Origin: Pseudomonas sp. NKUCC02_KPG | GTDB taxonomy: Bacteria > Pseudomonadota > Gammaproteobacteria > Pseudomonadales > Pseudomonadaceae | Length of the DNA: 64,000 nt | Assembly: GCF_019345465.1 (NCBI RefSeq) | Contig: NZ_JAHKRC010000013.1 | Location: forward strand, 121,290 to 185,289 | Direction of reading: 5' to 3' | Shown here: piece by piece, positions 8,348 through 17,537 of the stretch | How positions within the stretch are numbered: the stretch's first letter is position 1 | How the letters are laid out: each line of letters starts with the position of its first letter | The notes under the pieces: model-generated | The model's input: only the letters and a program-made list of their open reading frames with translations | The model's database searches: none | Told to the model about the DNA's origin: nothing | Translations under genes and position numbers: made by a program

Positions 8348-9813
8348 CAATCTATTCCTAATTGATTCCAGATGTCATCGATCCGGCGAGTGACCGCCTC
8401 ATCCTTGACGATGACACGGCCCCATTCGCGGGTGGTTTCACCTGGCCATTTGTTGGTTGCATCCAGCCCCATCTTCGAACCCAGGCCGGAAACCGGCGAG
8501 GCAAAGTCGAGGTAATCGATGGGCGTGTTATCGATCATCACCGTATCGCGCTTGGGATCCATGCGCGTGGTGATGGCCCAGATCACGTCGTTCCAGTCGC
8601 GGGCATTGATGTCGTCGTCGGTGACGATAACGAATTTGGTGTACATGAACTGGCGCAAAAACGACCACACACCCAGCATTACGCGCTTGGCGTGCCCCGG
8701 ATACTGCTTTTTGATGGTCACGATGGCCATGCGATACGAGCAGCCTTCGGGTGGCAGGTAGAAGTCGGTAATTTCCGGAAACTGCTTTTGCAAGATCGGC
8801 ACAAACACTTCATTCAGCGCCACGCCCAAAATCGCCGGCTCATCCGGTGGTCGGCCGGTGTAGGTGCTGTGGTAGATCGGCTTGACCCGGTGGGTGATGC
8901 GCTCGACGGTAAATACCGGGAAGCTGTCGACTTCGTTGTAGTAACCGGTGTGGTCACCGTACGGGCCTTCGGGGGCCATCTCGCCAGGGTGGATCACGCC
9001 TTCAAGAATGATTTCAGCCGTGGCCGGCACTTGCAGGTCATTACCCCGACATTTCACCAGCTCGGTGCGATTGCCACGCAGCAAGCCCGCGAAGGCGTAT
9101 TCGGAAAGGCTGTCCGGCACGGGGGTGACGGCGCCGAGAATGGTCGCAGGATCTGCACCCAGGGCCACGGAAACCGGGAATGGCTGGCCGGGGTGTTTTT
9201 CGCACCAGTCACGGTAGTCCAGCGCGCCGCCACGGTGGCTCAACCAGCGCATGATGACCTTGTTGCGACCAATCACTTGCTGGCGATAAATGCCCAGGTT
9301 CTGACGTTCCTTGTTCGGACCTTTGGTCACGGTCAGGCCCCAGGTAATCAGGGGCGCAACATCGCCCGGCCAGCAGTGCTGGACCGGCAACTGACCGAGG
9401 TCGACGTCATCACCTTCAACGACCACTTCCTGGCACACCGCGTCCTTGACGACTTTCGGGGCCATGGCAATGATCTTGCGGAAGATCGGCAATTTGGACC
9501 ACGCGTCTTTCAGACCTTTAGGCGGCTCGGGTTCTTTAAGGAACGCCAGCAGCTTGCCGATTTCACGTAATTCACTGACCGCTTCGGCGCCCATGCCCAA
9601 GGCCACGCGCTCCGGCGTACCAAACAGGTTGCCGAGCACAGGGATGTCGTAACCCACCGGGTTTTCGAACAGCAAAGCCGGACCTTTGGCGCGCAAAGTG
9701 CGATCGCAAATTTCTGTCATTTCCAGCTTGGGAGACACTGGAACCTGGATGCGCTTGAGTTCGCCGCGCTTTTCCAGGCCGCTGATAAAGTCGCGTAAGT
9801 CGCGATACTGCAT
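8347..9813 (-). CDS. ubiD: 4-hydroxy-3-polyprenylbenzoate decarboxylase UbiD
   Basis: Protein of 488 residues in the UbiD family, which uses prenylated FMN to decarboxylate 3-polyprenyl-4-hydroxybenzoate in ubiquinone synthesis. It starts MQYRDLRDFISGLEKRGELKRI, the usual N-terminus; an upstream in-frame ATG at 9864 adds an atypical extension. Conserved segments include PVQHCWPGDVAPLITWG, NLGIYRQQVIGRNK and EGPYGDHTGYYNE, which carries the active-site acidic residues. It lies downstream of rho on the same strand, separated by the rho terminator. Confidence 0.95.
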   Translation of the reverse strand: MQYRDLRDFISGLEKRGELKRIQVPVSPKLEMTEICDRTLRAKGPALLFENPVGYDIPVLGNLFGTPERVALGMGAEAVSELREIGKLLAFLKEPEPPKGLKDAWSKLPIFRKIIAMAPKVVKDAVCQEVVVEGDDVDLGQLPVQHCWPGDVAPLITWGLTVTKGPNKERQNLGIYRQQVIGRNKVIMRWLSHRGGALDYRDWCEKHPGQPFPVSVALGADPATILGAVTPVPDSLSEYAFAGLLRGNRTELVKCRGNDLQVPATAEIILEGVIHPGEMAPEGPYGDHTGYYNEVDSFPVFTVERITHRVKPIYHSTYTGRPPDEPAILGVALNEVFVPILQKQFPEITDFYLPPEGCSYRMAIVTIKKQYPGHAKRVMLGVWSFLRQFMYTKFVIVTDDDINARDWNDVIWAITTRMDPKRDTVMIDNTPIDYLDFASPVSGLGSKMGLDATNKWPGETTREWGRVIVKDEAVTRRIDDIWNQLGID

Positions 9814-9915
9814 GCTTGAGCCTCGTAGTGGCCGTGGCGTTGGGAGACAGAGTGTAGCGCCCAAGCCGTCTGTTCAGAAGGGAGAGCTGCCCGGATCAAA
9901 AAAGCTCAGACAGCA

Positions 9916-9939
9916 AAAAGCCGGGTTTCCCCGGCTTTT
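9916..9939 (-). terminator. Terminator after rho
   Basis: AAAAGCCGGG, loop TTTC, CCCGGCTTTT: a perfect 10-base stem 17 bases beyond the rho stop with T-runs on both sides, so it could work in either direction. Confidence 0.85.
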
Positions 9940-9955
9940 GCTTGCCTGCGACGAC

Positions 9956-11215
<1,260 letters not shown>

Positions 11216-11412
11216 ATAGGAATGACGTAATCATTTATGGAGGGGGAAATTAAGCTTTTGGCTTAATGAGGCCGCGCCGCAGAGAAGGCGACAGGATCGC
11301 GTACTAATTCGATAAGGAGTGCGTCGGCGACGGCTTGCAGGGGGCAGTGGAGAAACCAGTGCGGGGCCGAATGTACCACTTGAGTTTCATAGCGTCTAGT
11401 CCTTGAGCCATG

Positions 11413-11440
11413 AAAAAGCCCCGCATTTAGCGGGGCCTTT
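11413..11440 (-). terminator. Terminator after trxA
   Basis: GCCCCGC (11418-11424) pairs with GCGGGGC (11430-11436) around the loop ATTTA; on the minus strand the stem is followed by TTTTT. It lies 12 bases past the trxA stop. Confidence 0.85.
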
Positions 11441-11448
11441 ATCGACGC

Positions 11449-11778
11449 TTAGATGTTGGCGTCGAGGAATGCAGCCAACTGCGACTTCGACAGCGCACCG
11501 ACCTTGGTGGCTTCGACGTTGCCGTTCTTGAACAGCATCAACGTAGGAATACCACGTACGCCGTGCTTGGCCGGGGTTTCCTGGTTTTCATCAATGTTCA
11601 GCTTGGCAACAGTCAGCTTGCCTTTGTAAGTCTCTGCGATCTCGTCCAGAACCGGCGCGATCATTTTGCAAGGGCCACACCATTCAGCCCAGTAGTCGAC
11701 CAGTACAGCGCCTTCAGCCTTGAGAACATCGGCCTCAAAGCTAGCGTCGGTGACGTGTTTAATAAGATCGCTGCTCAT
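11449..11778 (-). CDS. trxA: Thioredoxin 1
   Basis: Protein of 109 residues with the thioredoxin active site YWAEWCGPCKMIAP (Cys pair about 33 and 36) and the cis-Pro region RGIPTLMLFKNG. It reduces cytoplasmic protein disulfides with electrons from thioredoxin reductase. Start MSSDLIKHVTD is the genus-typical one, with GGAG a short distance upstream; an in-frame ATG eight codons earlier lacks a ribosome site. It lies upstream of rho on the same strand, each with its own terminator. Confidence 0.96.
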   Translation of the reverse strand: MSSDLIKHVTDASFEADVLKAEGAVLVDYWAEWCGPCKMIAPVLDEIAETYKGKLTVAKLNIDENQETPAKHGVRGIPTLMLFKNGNVEATKVGALSKSQLAAFLDANI

Positions 11779-11898
11779 GGAAGTCTCCGTGGTTGTAAGC
11801 AAAAACGTAGCACATCATAGCCGTCATCACCGCGTTCAGGAAGGTGAGGGATGATTGACTCTTACTATAGTGGTGCATGAGTGCGGATATCGCCCGCT

Positions 11899-12606
11899 TC
11901 ACGAGCCGGCAGGGGTGACGAACACTATCCCGGTTCGTGACGCAGCCTGGCGAATGTGCTCGCCCATGGCTTTATGCGCGGGGCCACTGGCGTGGCGGGC
12001 CAGTGCCCGGAGTATTTTGCGATGTTCCTGCCAGGTTTCCATCGCCCGCTCACGGCGGATGAACGGCAACTTCTGGCTTTCGAGAAAAATATCGGCGCGG
12101 GTAATCAAAATATTGGCCATTGCCTGATTGCCACTGGCGCGCAGAATCAGTTGATGAAACTCGAAGTCCAGTTGCGCGGCCCGCTCAAAATCCTCGGCGC
12201 GCAATTCATGACGCATTGCCTCGACATTGTCTTGCAGCACGTCCAGTTCATCACGGGTCAACCGCACCGCCGCCAGCCCGGCGGCAAAGCCTTCCAGCGC
12301 GTAACGCAGCTGGAAAATATCCTGCGCGCAGGCCTGCGCCGCAAAGGGCCAGTCCGCCGCCGGCGTCACGACCGCGGGCTCATCTGCCGCCTGGACATAC
12401 ACACCTTTGCCCGGCTGCACGCTGATCACGCCCAGTGCGCTGAGTGAGGACAACGCCTCGCGCAACGATGCCCGGCTGACACCCAGTTGCACGGCCAGCT
12501 CGCGTTGAGACGGCAAGGCATCGCCCGGTACAAAACCGTTCTCGACGATCAATTTACGAATGGCCAGCAATGCCACTTCGGGTACGGCCCGTGCGCTTGA
12601 ATTCAT
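11899..12606 (-). CDS. GntR-family regulator, FadR subfamily (FCD domain)
   Basis: Protein of 235 residues: an N-terminal winged helix (about 12-75; LPSQRELAVQLGVSRASLREALSSLSALGVISVQPGKGVYV) and an all-helical FCD ligand domain with the metal-binding pattern (DFEFHQLILRASGN; EHRKILRALARH). Such regulators usually sense small carboxylates or amino acids and repress neighbouring transport genes. It diverges from the amino acid ABC importer starting at 12863, which is the likely target. The Met at 12606 begins the conserved part; the frame stays open upstream. Confidence 0.85.
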   Translation of the reverse strand: MNSSARAVPEVALLAIRKLIVENGFVPGDALPSQRELAVQLGVSRASLREALSSLSALGVISVQPGKGVYVQAADEPAVVTPAADWPFAAQACAQDIFQLRYALEGFAAGLAAVRLTRDELDVLQDNVEAMRHELRAEDFERAAQLDFEFHQLILRASGNQAMANILITRADIFLESQKLPFIRRERAMETWQEHRKILRALARHASGPAHKAMGEHIRQAASRTGIVFVTPAGS

Positions 12607-12744
12607 CACAAATCGGCTTGATCGGCTCAGGAAAGCCGTAGTTGTAAAGCTATTGCCAACGCTCGGCAAGTCACGCCCCAAGCCGGTTCAAGCCTTGGAA
12701 CGAACGCTCGATCGAGGTGCAAAAAACCCGACCACTGTTCAGAC

Positions 12745-12755
12745 CAGTCCGACCA
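12745..12755. promoter_or_regulatory. Candidate GntR/FadR-type operator
   Basis: CAGTCCGACCA fits the FadR-subfamily half-site pair TNGTNNNACNA with one mismatch, and lies between the divergent regulator and ABC transporter genes. The match is short and could be chance. Confidence 0.3.
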
Positions 12756-12862
12756 CCACAAGCCTTCTTTCATCAGCTTCGCAGGCCATAAATCCCCTGT
12801 TGGCATGGCCTGTGCTCTGTCCAAAACAGACACCACCGCCCGCCCGTTCCCGGAGAGTTGCC

Positions 12863-13648
12863 ATGACCCAGCGCTACAGCGCCCTGATTTGCGCCTTGTT
12901 CGCCAGCCTGATGCTGAGCCAGGCCCCGGCTCACGCCAATGACCTTGAGGATGTAATTGCACGCGGCACGCTCAAGGTCGCAGTCCCTCAGGATTTTCCG
13001 CCCTTCGGCTCGGTGGGCCCTGACATGAAGCCTCGGGGGCTGGACATCGACACCGCCAAACTGCTGGCCGACCAGCTCAAGGTCAAGCTTGAGCTGCCCC
13101 CCGTCAACAGCACCAATCGCGTGCCTTACCTGACGACCGGCAAAGTCGACGTGGTGATTTCCAGCCTCGGTAAAAACCCGGATCGCGAAAAAGTCATCGA
13201 CTTCTCAAACGCTTACGCGCCGTTCTACCTGGGCGTGTTTGGACCGCCAGACGTTCAAATCAAAACCCTGGACGACCTCAAGGGTAAAACCATCAGCGTC
13301 ACCCGGGGTGCGATCGAAGACATCGAACTGACCAACGTGGCTCCTGCCGGCGTCACGATCAAGCGCTTCGAAGACAACAACTCAACCATCGCCGCTTACC
13401 TGGCGGGCCAGGTGGACTTGATCGCCAGTGGCAACGTGGTGATGGTCACCATCAGCGAGCGCAACCCCAAGCGTCTCCCGGCGATGAAGCTCAAACTCAA
13501 GGATTCGCCGGTCTACGTGGGCGTCAACAAGGGCCAGCCCGAGTTGCTGGACAAAGTGAACCAGATTCTCGCCACGGCCAAGGCTGACGGCAGCCTGGAG
13601 AAAAACGCGCTGCAATGGCTCAAAGAGCCGCTGCCCGCTGACCTCTGA
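12863..13648 (+). CDS. Periplasmic amino acid-binding protein of ABC importer
   Basis: Protein of 261 residues with a signal peptide (MTQRYSALICALFASLMLSQAPAHA) and an SBP_bac_3 fold: LKVAVPQDFPPFGSVG, RGLDIDTAKLLAD, NRVPYLTTGKVDVVISSLGKNPDREKVIDFSNAYAPFY, TISVTRGAIEDIEL. The FxxPY/ExxRxxxxxFS-type segments identify the polar amino acid family; the ligand is not readable. I chose ATG 12863, with GGAG about eight bases before it; the frame is open further upstream but without signal-peptide sense. First gene of a four-gene unit with both permeases and the ATPase. Confidence 0.9.
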   Translation: MTQRYSALICALFASLMLSQAPAHANDLEDVIARGTLKVAVPQDFPPFGSVGPDMKPRGLDIDTAKLLADQLKVKLELPPVNSTNRVPYLTTGKVDVVISSLGKNPDREKVIDFSNAYAPFYLGVFGPPDVQIKTLDDLKGKTISVTRGAIEDIELTNVAPAGVTIKRFEDNNSTIAAYLAGQVDLIASGNVVMVTISERNPKRLPAMKLKLKDSPVYVGVNKGQPELLDKVNQILATAKADGSLEKNALQWLKEPLPADL

Positions 13649-13669
13649 TAGCTTGCGACGAGGTCAATC

Positions 13670-14335
13670 ATGGCTTATCAGTTCGACTTTTTACCGGTGC
13701 TGCAAAACAGCGACCTGTTAGTGCGTGGCGCCCTGTTCACGCTTGAGCTGACCGCTATCGGCACAGTGCTCGGGGTCAGCCTGGGGATTGTCGGCGCTGT
13801 GGTCCGGGCGTGGAATATTCGACCTTTCGCTGCGCTGTTCGGGCTGTATGTCGAGTTGATCCGCAACACGCCGTTTCTGGTGCAGCTGTTTTTTATCTTC
13901 TTTGGCCTGCCAGGCCTGGGTGTGCACATCAGCGAATGGCAGGCCGCGGTGCTGGCGATGGTGATCAACCTGGGCGCCTATTCCACGGAAATAATTCGTG
14001 CGGGCATTCAGGCCATCCCCAAAGGCCAGCTGGAAGCGGCATCGGCCCTGGCCATGAGCCGGTTCGAGACGTTTCGTTATGTGGTGCTGCAACCGGCGCT
14101 GGCCAAGGTTTGGCCCGCCTTGAGCAGCCAGATCATCATCGTGATGCTCGGGTCGGCGGTCTGCTCGCAAATCGCCACCGAAGAGCTGAGCTTTTTTGCC
14201 AATTTCATTCAGTCGCGCAACTTCCGGGCGTTTGAAACCTATGCCCTGACGACCCTGATCTACCTGTGCATGGCCTTGCTGATCCGCCAGTTGCTGAACG
14301 GGTTCGGCCGCCGTTACCTGAGCAGGAGCCGCTGA
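13670..14335 (+). CDS. Amino acid ABC transporter permease 1
   Basis: Protein of 221 residues, HisM/GlnP type, with about five membrane segments and the EAA loop (GAYSTEIIRAGIQAIPKGQLEAASALAMSRF, about 102-134) that docks on the ATPase. RNTPFLVQLFFIFFGLP is the usual signature of polar amino acid permeases. Its stop overlaps the start of the second permease (TGATG). Confidence 0.92.
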   Translation: MAYQFDFLPVLQNSDLLVRGALFTLELTAIGTVLGVSLGIVGAVVRAWNIRPFAALFGLYVELIRNTPFLVQLFFIFFGLPGLGVHISEWQAAVLAMVINLGAYSTEIIRAGIQAIPKGQLEAASALAMSRFETFRYVVLQPALAKVWPALSSQIIIVMLGSAVCSQIATEELSFFANFIQSRNFRAFETYALTTLIYLCMALLIRQLLNGFGRRYLSRSR

Positions 14336-14982
14336 TGGACTTCACCTTCTGGGACATCGTGCGTAATTTGCTGATGGGTTTGCAGTGGACAGCCGCCCTG
14401 TCACTTGTGGCGTTTATCGGCGGCGGCCTGATCGGTTTGCTGGTGCTGCTGATGCGCATCTCCAAAAGCCGCTTCGCCCGCACTCTGGCACGCTGCTATA
14501 TAGAGCTGTTCCAAGGCACGCCCTTGCTGATGCAACTGTTCCTGATCTTCTTTGGCGTGGCCTTGCTGGGCATCGATATTTCGCCGTGGATGGCCGCCGC
14601 GCTGGCCCTGACGCTGTTCACCAGCGCCTACCTGGCCGAGATCTGGCGTGGCTGTGTCGAGTCGATTGCCCACGGCCAGTGGGAGGCCTCGGCAAGCCTG
14701 GCCATGAGCCCGCTTGAGCAGTTGCGCCATGTGATCCTGCCGCAAGCCTTGCGGGTTGCCATCGCGCCCACTGTGGGGTTTTCAGTGCAGGTCATCAAAG
14801 GCACTGCCGTGACCTCCATCATCGGTTTCACCGAACTGACCAAGACCGGCAGCATGCTGGCCAACGCGACCTTTGAGCCCTTTATGGTCTATGGCCTGGT
14901 GGCGCTCGGTTACTTCCTCCTGTGCTACCCCTTGTCGCTCAGTGCGCGCCATCTGGAAAGGAAACTGCATGCCTCTGCTTAG
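14335..14982 (+). CDS. Amino acid ABC transporter permease 2
   Basis: Protein of 215 residues of the same family as the preceding gene, with FQGTPLLMQLFLIFFGVAL and the EAA loop AYLAEIWRGCVESIAHGQWEASASLAMSPL. With the first permease it forms the membrane heterodimer. The ATG at 14335 shares one base with the previous stop; a further in-frame start upstream lies inside the neighbour. Its end overlaps the ATPase start by 14 bases, consistent with translational coupling. Confidence 0.92.
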   Translation: MDFTFWDIVRNLLMGLQWTAALSLVAFIGGGLIGLLVLLMRISKSRFARTLARCYIELFQGTPLLMQLFLIFFGVALLGIDISPWMAAALALTLFTSAYLAEIWRGCVESIAHGQWEASASLAMSPLEQLRHVILPQALRVAIAPTVGFSVQVIKGTAVTSIIGFTELTKTGSMLANATFEPFMVYGLVALGYFLLCYPLSLSARHLERKLHASA

Positions 14983-15706
14983 AGTTACCGCCCTGCATAA
15001 ATATTACGGCGACCACCATGTGCTCAAAGGCATCGACCTGACCGTCGAGCAGGGCCAGGTTGTCGCGATCATCGGTCGCAGCGGCTCGGGCAAGAGCACC
15101 CTGCTCAGAACCCTGAACGGGCTGGAGTCCATTAACGACGGGGTCATTGAAGTCGATGACGAATACCTGGACGCCGCCCGCGCCGACTTGCGCAGCCTGC
15201 GCCAGAAGGTCGGCATGGTGTTTCAGCAGTTCAATCTGTTCCCGCACCTTAGCGTGGGCGAAAACGTCATGCTCGCCCCGCAAGTGGTGCAAAAAGTCCC
15301 CAAAGCCAAGGCCGCAGCCTTAGCGCGGGAAATGCTGGAGCGGGTGGGCCTGGGCGACAAGTTCGACGCGTTCCCCGAGCGTCTGTCGGGCGGGCAGCAG
15401 CAGCGTGTGGCGATTGCCCGGGCGCTGGCCATGTCACCCAAGGTGCTGCTGTGTGACGAAATCACCTCGGCCCTCGACCCGGAGCTGGTCAACGAGGTGC
15501 TCAGCGTGGTGCGCCAGCTGGCCCGCGAAGGCATGACGCTGATCATGGTCACCCACGAAATGCGTTTTGCCCGTGAGGTGGGCGACAAGCTGGTATTCAT
15601 GCACCAGGGCAAGGTGCATGAAGTGGGCGATCCAAAAGAGCTGTTCGCCAATCCAAAAACCCCGGAACTGGCGAATTTTATCGGGACGGTGGAGGTGAAC
15701 GGTTAA
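14969..15706 (+). CDS. Amino acid ABC transporter ATP-binding protein
   Basis: Protein of 245 residues, GlnQ/HisP type, with Walker A GRSGSGKST, signature LSGGQQQR and Walker B LLCDEITSALDP. The Walker B motif has CDEIT instead of the common FDEPT, a variant seen in this subfamily. The start chosen, MPLLRVTALHKYYGDHHV, overlaps the permease gene by 14 bases. Last gene of the importer unit, followed by an inverted REP pair that may end or stabilise the transcript. Confidence 0.93.
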   Translation: MPLLRVTALHKYYGDHHVLKGIDLTVEQGQVVAIIGRSGSGKSTLLRTLNGLESINDGVIEVDDEYLDAARADLRSLRQKVGMVFQQFNLFPHLSVGENVMLAPQVVQKVPKAKAAALAREMLERVGLGDKFDAFPERLSGGQQQRVAIARALAMSPKVLLCDEITSALDPELVNEVLSVVRQLAREGMTLIMVTHEMRFAREVGDKLVFMHQGKVHEVGDPKELFANPKTPELANFIGTVEVNG

Positions 15707-15717
15707 CCCATCCCTCC

Positions 15718-15804
15718 GGTGGGAGCGGGCTTGCTCGCGATAAAGGCGACGCGGTGAGTCAGATACACCGTGTTGATAGCATCGCGAGCAAGCCCGCCCC
15801 CACA
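15718..15804. repeat. Inverted pair of REP elements
   Basis: GGTGGGAGCGGGCTTGCTCG begins a copy at 15718-15741, and the inverted copy ATCGCGAGCAAGCCCGCCCC begins at 15781 and runs to 15804. The pair could fold into a long cruciform or RNA hairpin just after the ABC operon. The rest of 15707-15973 holds only the presumed ppx promoter. Confidence 0.8.
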
Positions 15805-15973
15805 GAAAAACCGACCTGACACGGCACTTAAATCGCACACAAAAAAACGAATTATCCCGGAAGAGCTAACGTCATTGCTTTCGTGCTTCATATCAATGCA
15901 TCTGACATCACGCGTTGGCGCGAGCCTTTGATCGTGGCACGATGTTCAGGTTATCGACCGAGACCCCTCAACC

Positions 15974-17476
15974 ATGCCCCAATCCCAAGCCAAGAATCCG
16001 TCCCTGATCGCCGCCATCGATCTGGGTTCTAACAGCTTTCACATGGTGGTGGCCAAGGCCCAGAATGGCGAAATCCGCATTCTTGAACGTCTTGGTGAAA
16101 AGGTGCAGTTAGCTGCCGGCATCGACGAAGAACGCAAACTCACCGAAGAATCCATGCAACGCGGGCTCGATTGCCTCAAGCGTTTTGCCCAGCTGATCAA
16201 CGGCATGCCGTTGGGCGCTGTGCGCATTGTGGGGACTAACGCATTGCGCGAGGCGCGTAACCGCAACGAATTTATCGTGCGCGCCGAAGAGATCCTGGGG
16301 CACACCGTCGAAGTTATTTCCGGTCGCGAAGAAGCGCGCCTTATCTATCTTGGCGTCTCCCACACCCTCGCCGACACGCCGGGCAAGCGCCTGGTGGCCG
16401 ACATTGGCGGCGGCAGTACCGAATTCATTATTGGCCAGCGCTTTGAACCGCTGCTGCGCGAAAGCCTGCAGATGGGCTGCGTCAGCTTCACCCAGCGTTA
16501 TTTCCGCGACGGCAAGATAACCCCGGCTCGCTATGCCCAGGCCTACACGGCTGCGCGTCTCGAAATCATGAGCATTGAGCACGCCCTGCACCGCTTGACC
16601 TGGGATGAAGCGATCGGCTCCTCAGGCACCATTCGGGCCATCGGCCTGGCCCTCAAGGCGGGCGGTCATGGCAATGGCGAGGTGAATGCCGAAGGCTTGT
16701 CCTGGCTCAAGCGCAAGCTGTTCAAGCTGGGTGAAGTGGACAAGATCGACTTTGAAGGCATCAAGCCCGACCGCCGAACCATTTTCCCTGCCGGGCTGGC
16801 GATTCTTGAAGCCGTGTTCGACGCTCTTGAACTGCAACGCATGGACCACTGTGACGGCGCACTGCGTGAAGGCGTGCTGTACGACCTGCTGGGCCGTCAT
16901 CACCACGAAGACGTGCGTGAGCGTACCCTCAGCTCGCTGATGGACCGCTATCACGTCGACCGCGAGCAAGCCGCCAGGGTTGAACGCAAAGCCCTGCGCG
17001 CCTTTGATCAAGTCGCCAAGTCGTGGGACCTCAAAGACGGTGTCTGGCGTGAACTGCTGGGCTGGGCGGCAAAGGTGCATGAAGTCGGGCTGGACATTGC
17101 CCACTATCACTACCACAAGCACGGCGCCTATCTGATCGAACACTCCGACCTTGCCGGCTTCTCACGTGAAGACCAGCTAATGCTCGCGCTGCTGGTGCGC
17201 GGTCATCGTCGAAATATTCCAAAAGACAAGTTCGCCGAATTTGGCGAGGACGGCATCAAGCTGATTCGCCTGTGCGTGCTGCTGCGTTTTGCGATCCTGT
17301 TCTACCACATCCGTGGCAACCAGGAAGCTTCGCAGGTCAAGCTGCGCGCCGAGGGCGATCACCTTGAGGTGATCTTCCCCGAGGGCTGGCTTGAGCAAAA
17401 CCCCCTGACCCAGGCCGACTTCGAACAAGAAGCTCAATGGCTGACCCGGGTCGGGATTGTGCTGACGGTGTCCTGA
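15974..17476 (+). CDS. ppx: Exopolyphosphatase
   Basis: Protein of 500 residues of the Ppx/GppA family. The N-terminal actin-like ATPase folds show IAAIDLGSNSFHMVVAK (13-29) and VADIGGGSTEFIIG (about 142-155), and the C-terminus has an HD-like helical domain (AAKVHEVGLDIAHYHYHKHGAYLI). It removes terminal phosphate from polyphosphate. The length matches E. coli Ppx (513) rather than being clearly different, so Ppx is preferred over GppA; the convergent ppk gene supports this. Confidence 0.93.
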   Translation: MPQSQAKNPSLIAAIDLGSNSFHMVVAKAQNGEIRILERLGEKVQLAAGIDEERKLTEESMQRGLDCLKRFAQLINGMPLGAVRIVGTNALREARNRNEFIVRAEEILGHTVEVISGREEARLIYLGVSHTLADTPGKRLVADIGGGSTEFIIGQRFEPLLRESLQMGCVSFTQRYFRDGKITPARYAQAYTAARLEIMSIEHALHRLTWDEAIGSSGTIRAIGLALKAGGHGNGEVNAEGLSWLKRKLFKLGEVDKIDFEGIKPDRRTIFPAGLAILEAVFDALELQRMDHCDGALREGVLYDLLGRHHHEDVRERTLSSLMDRYHVDREQAARVERKALRAFDQVAKSWDLKDGVWRELLGWAAKVHEVGLDIAHYHYHKHGAYLIEHSDLAGFSREDQLMLALLVRGHRRNIPKDKFAEFGEDGIKLIRLCVLLRFAILFYHIRGNQEASQVKLRAEGDHLEVIFPEGWLEQNPLTQADFEQEAQWLTRVGIVLTVS

Positions 17477-17496
17477 CCCGACACCATTCAAACCAA

Positions 17497-17526
17497 CTGT
17501 AGGAGCGGTCTTGCCCGCTCCTACAG
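17497..17526. terminator. Palindrome between convergent ppx and ppk
   Basis: CTGTAGGAGCGG and CCGCTCCTACAG form a perfect 12-base stem with a 6-base loop (TCTTGC). It is a REP-like palindrome without a T-run, placed 20 bases after ppx and 11 bases after ppk ends, so it may serve as a shared transcript end or a stability element. Confidence 0.6.
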
Positions 17527-17537
17527 GGATTACAGCG

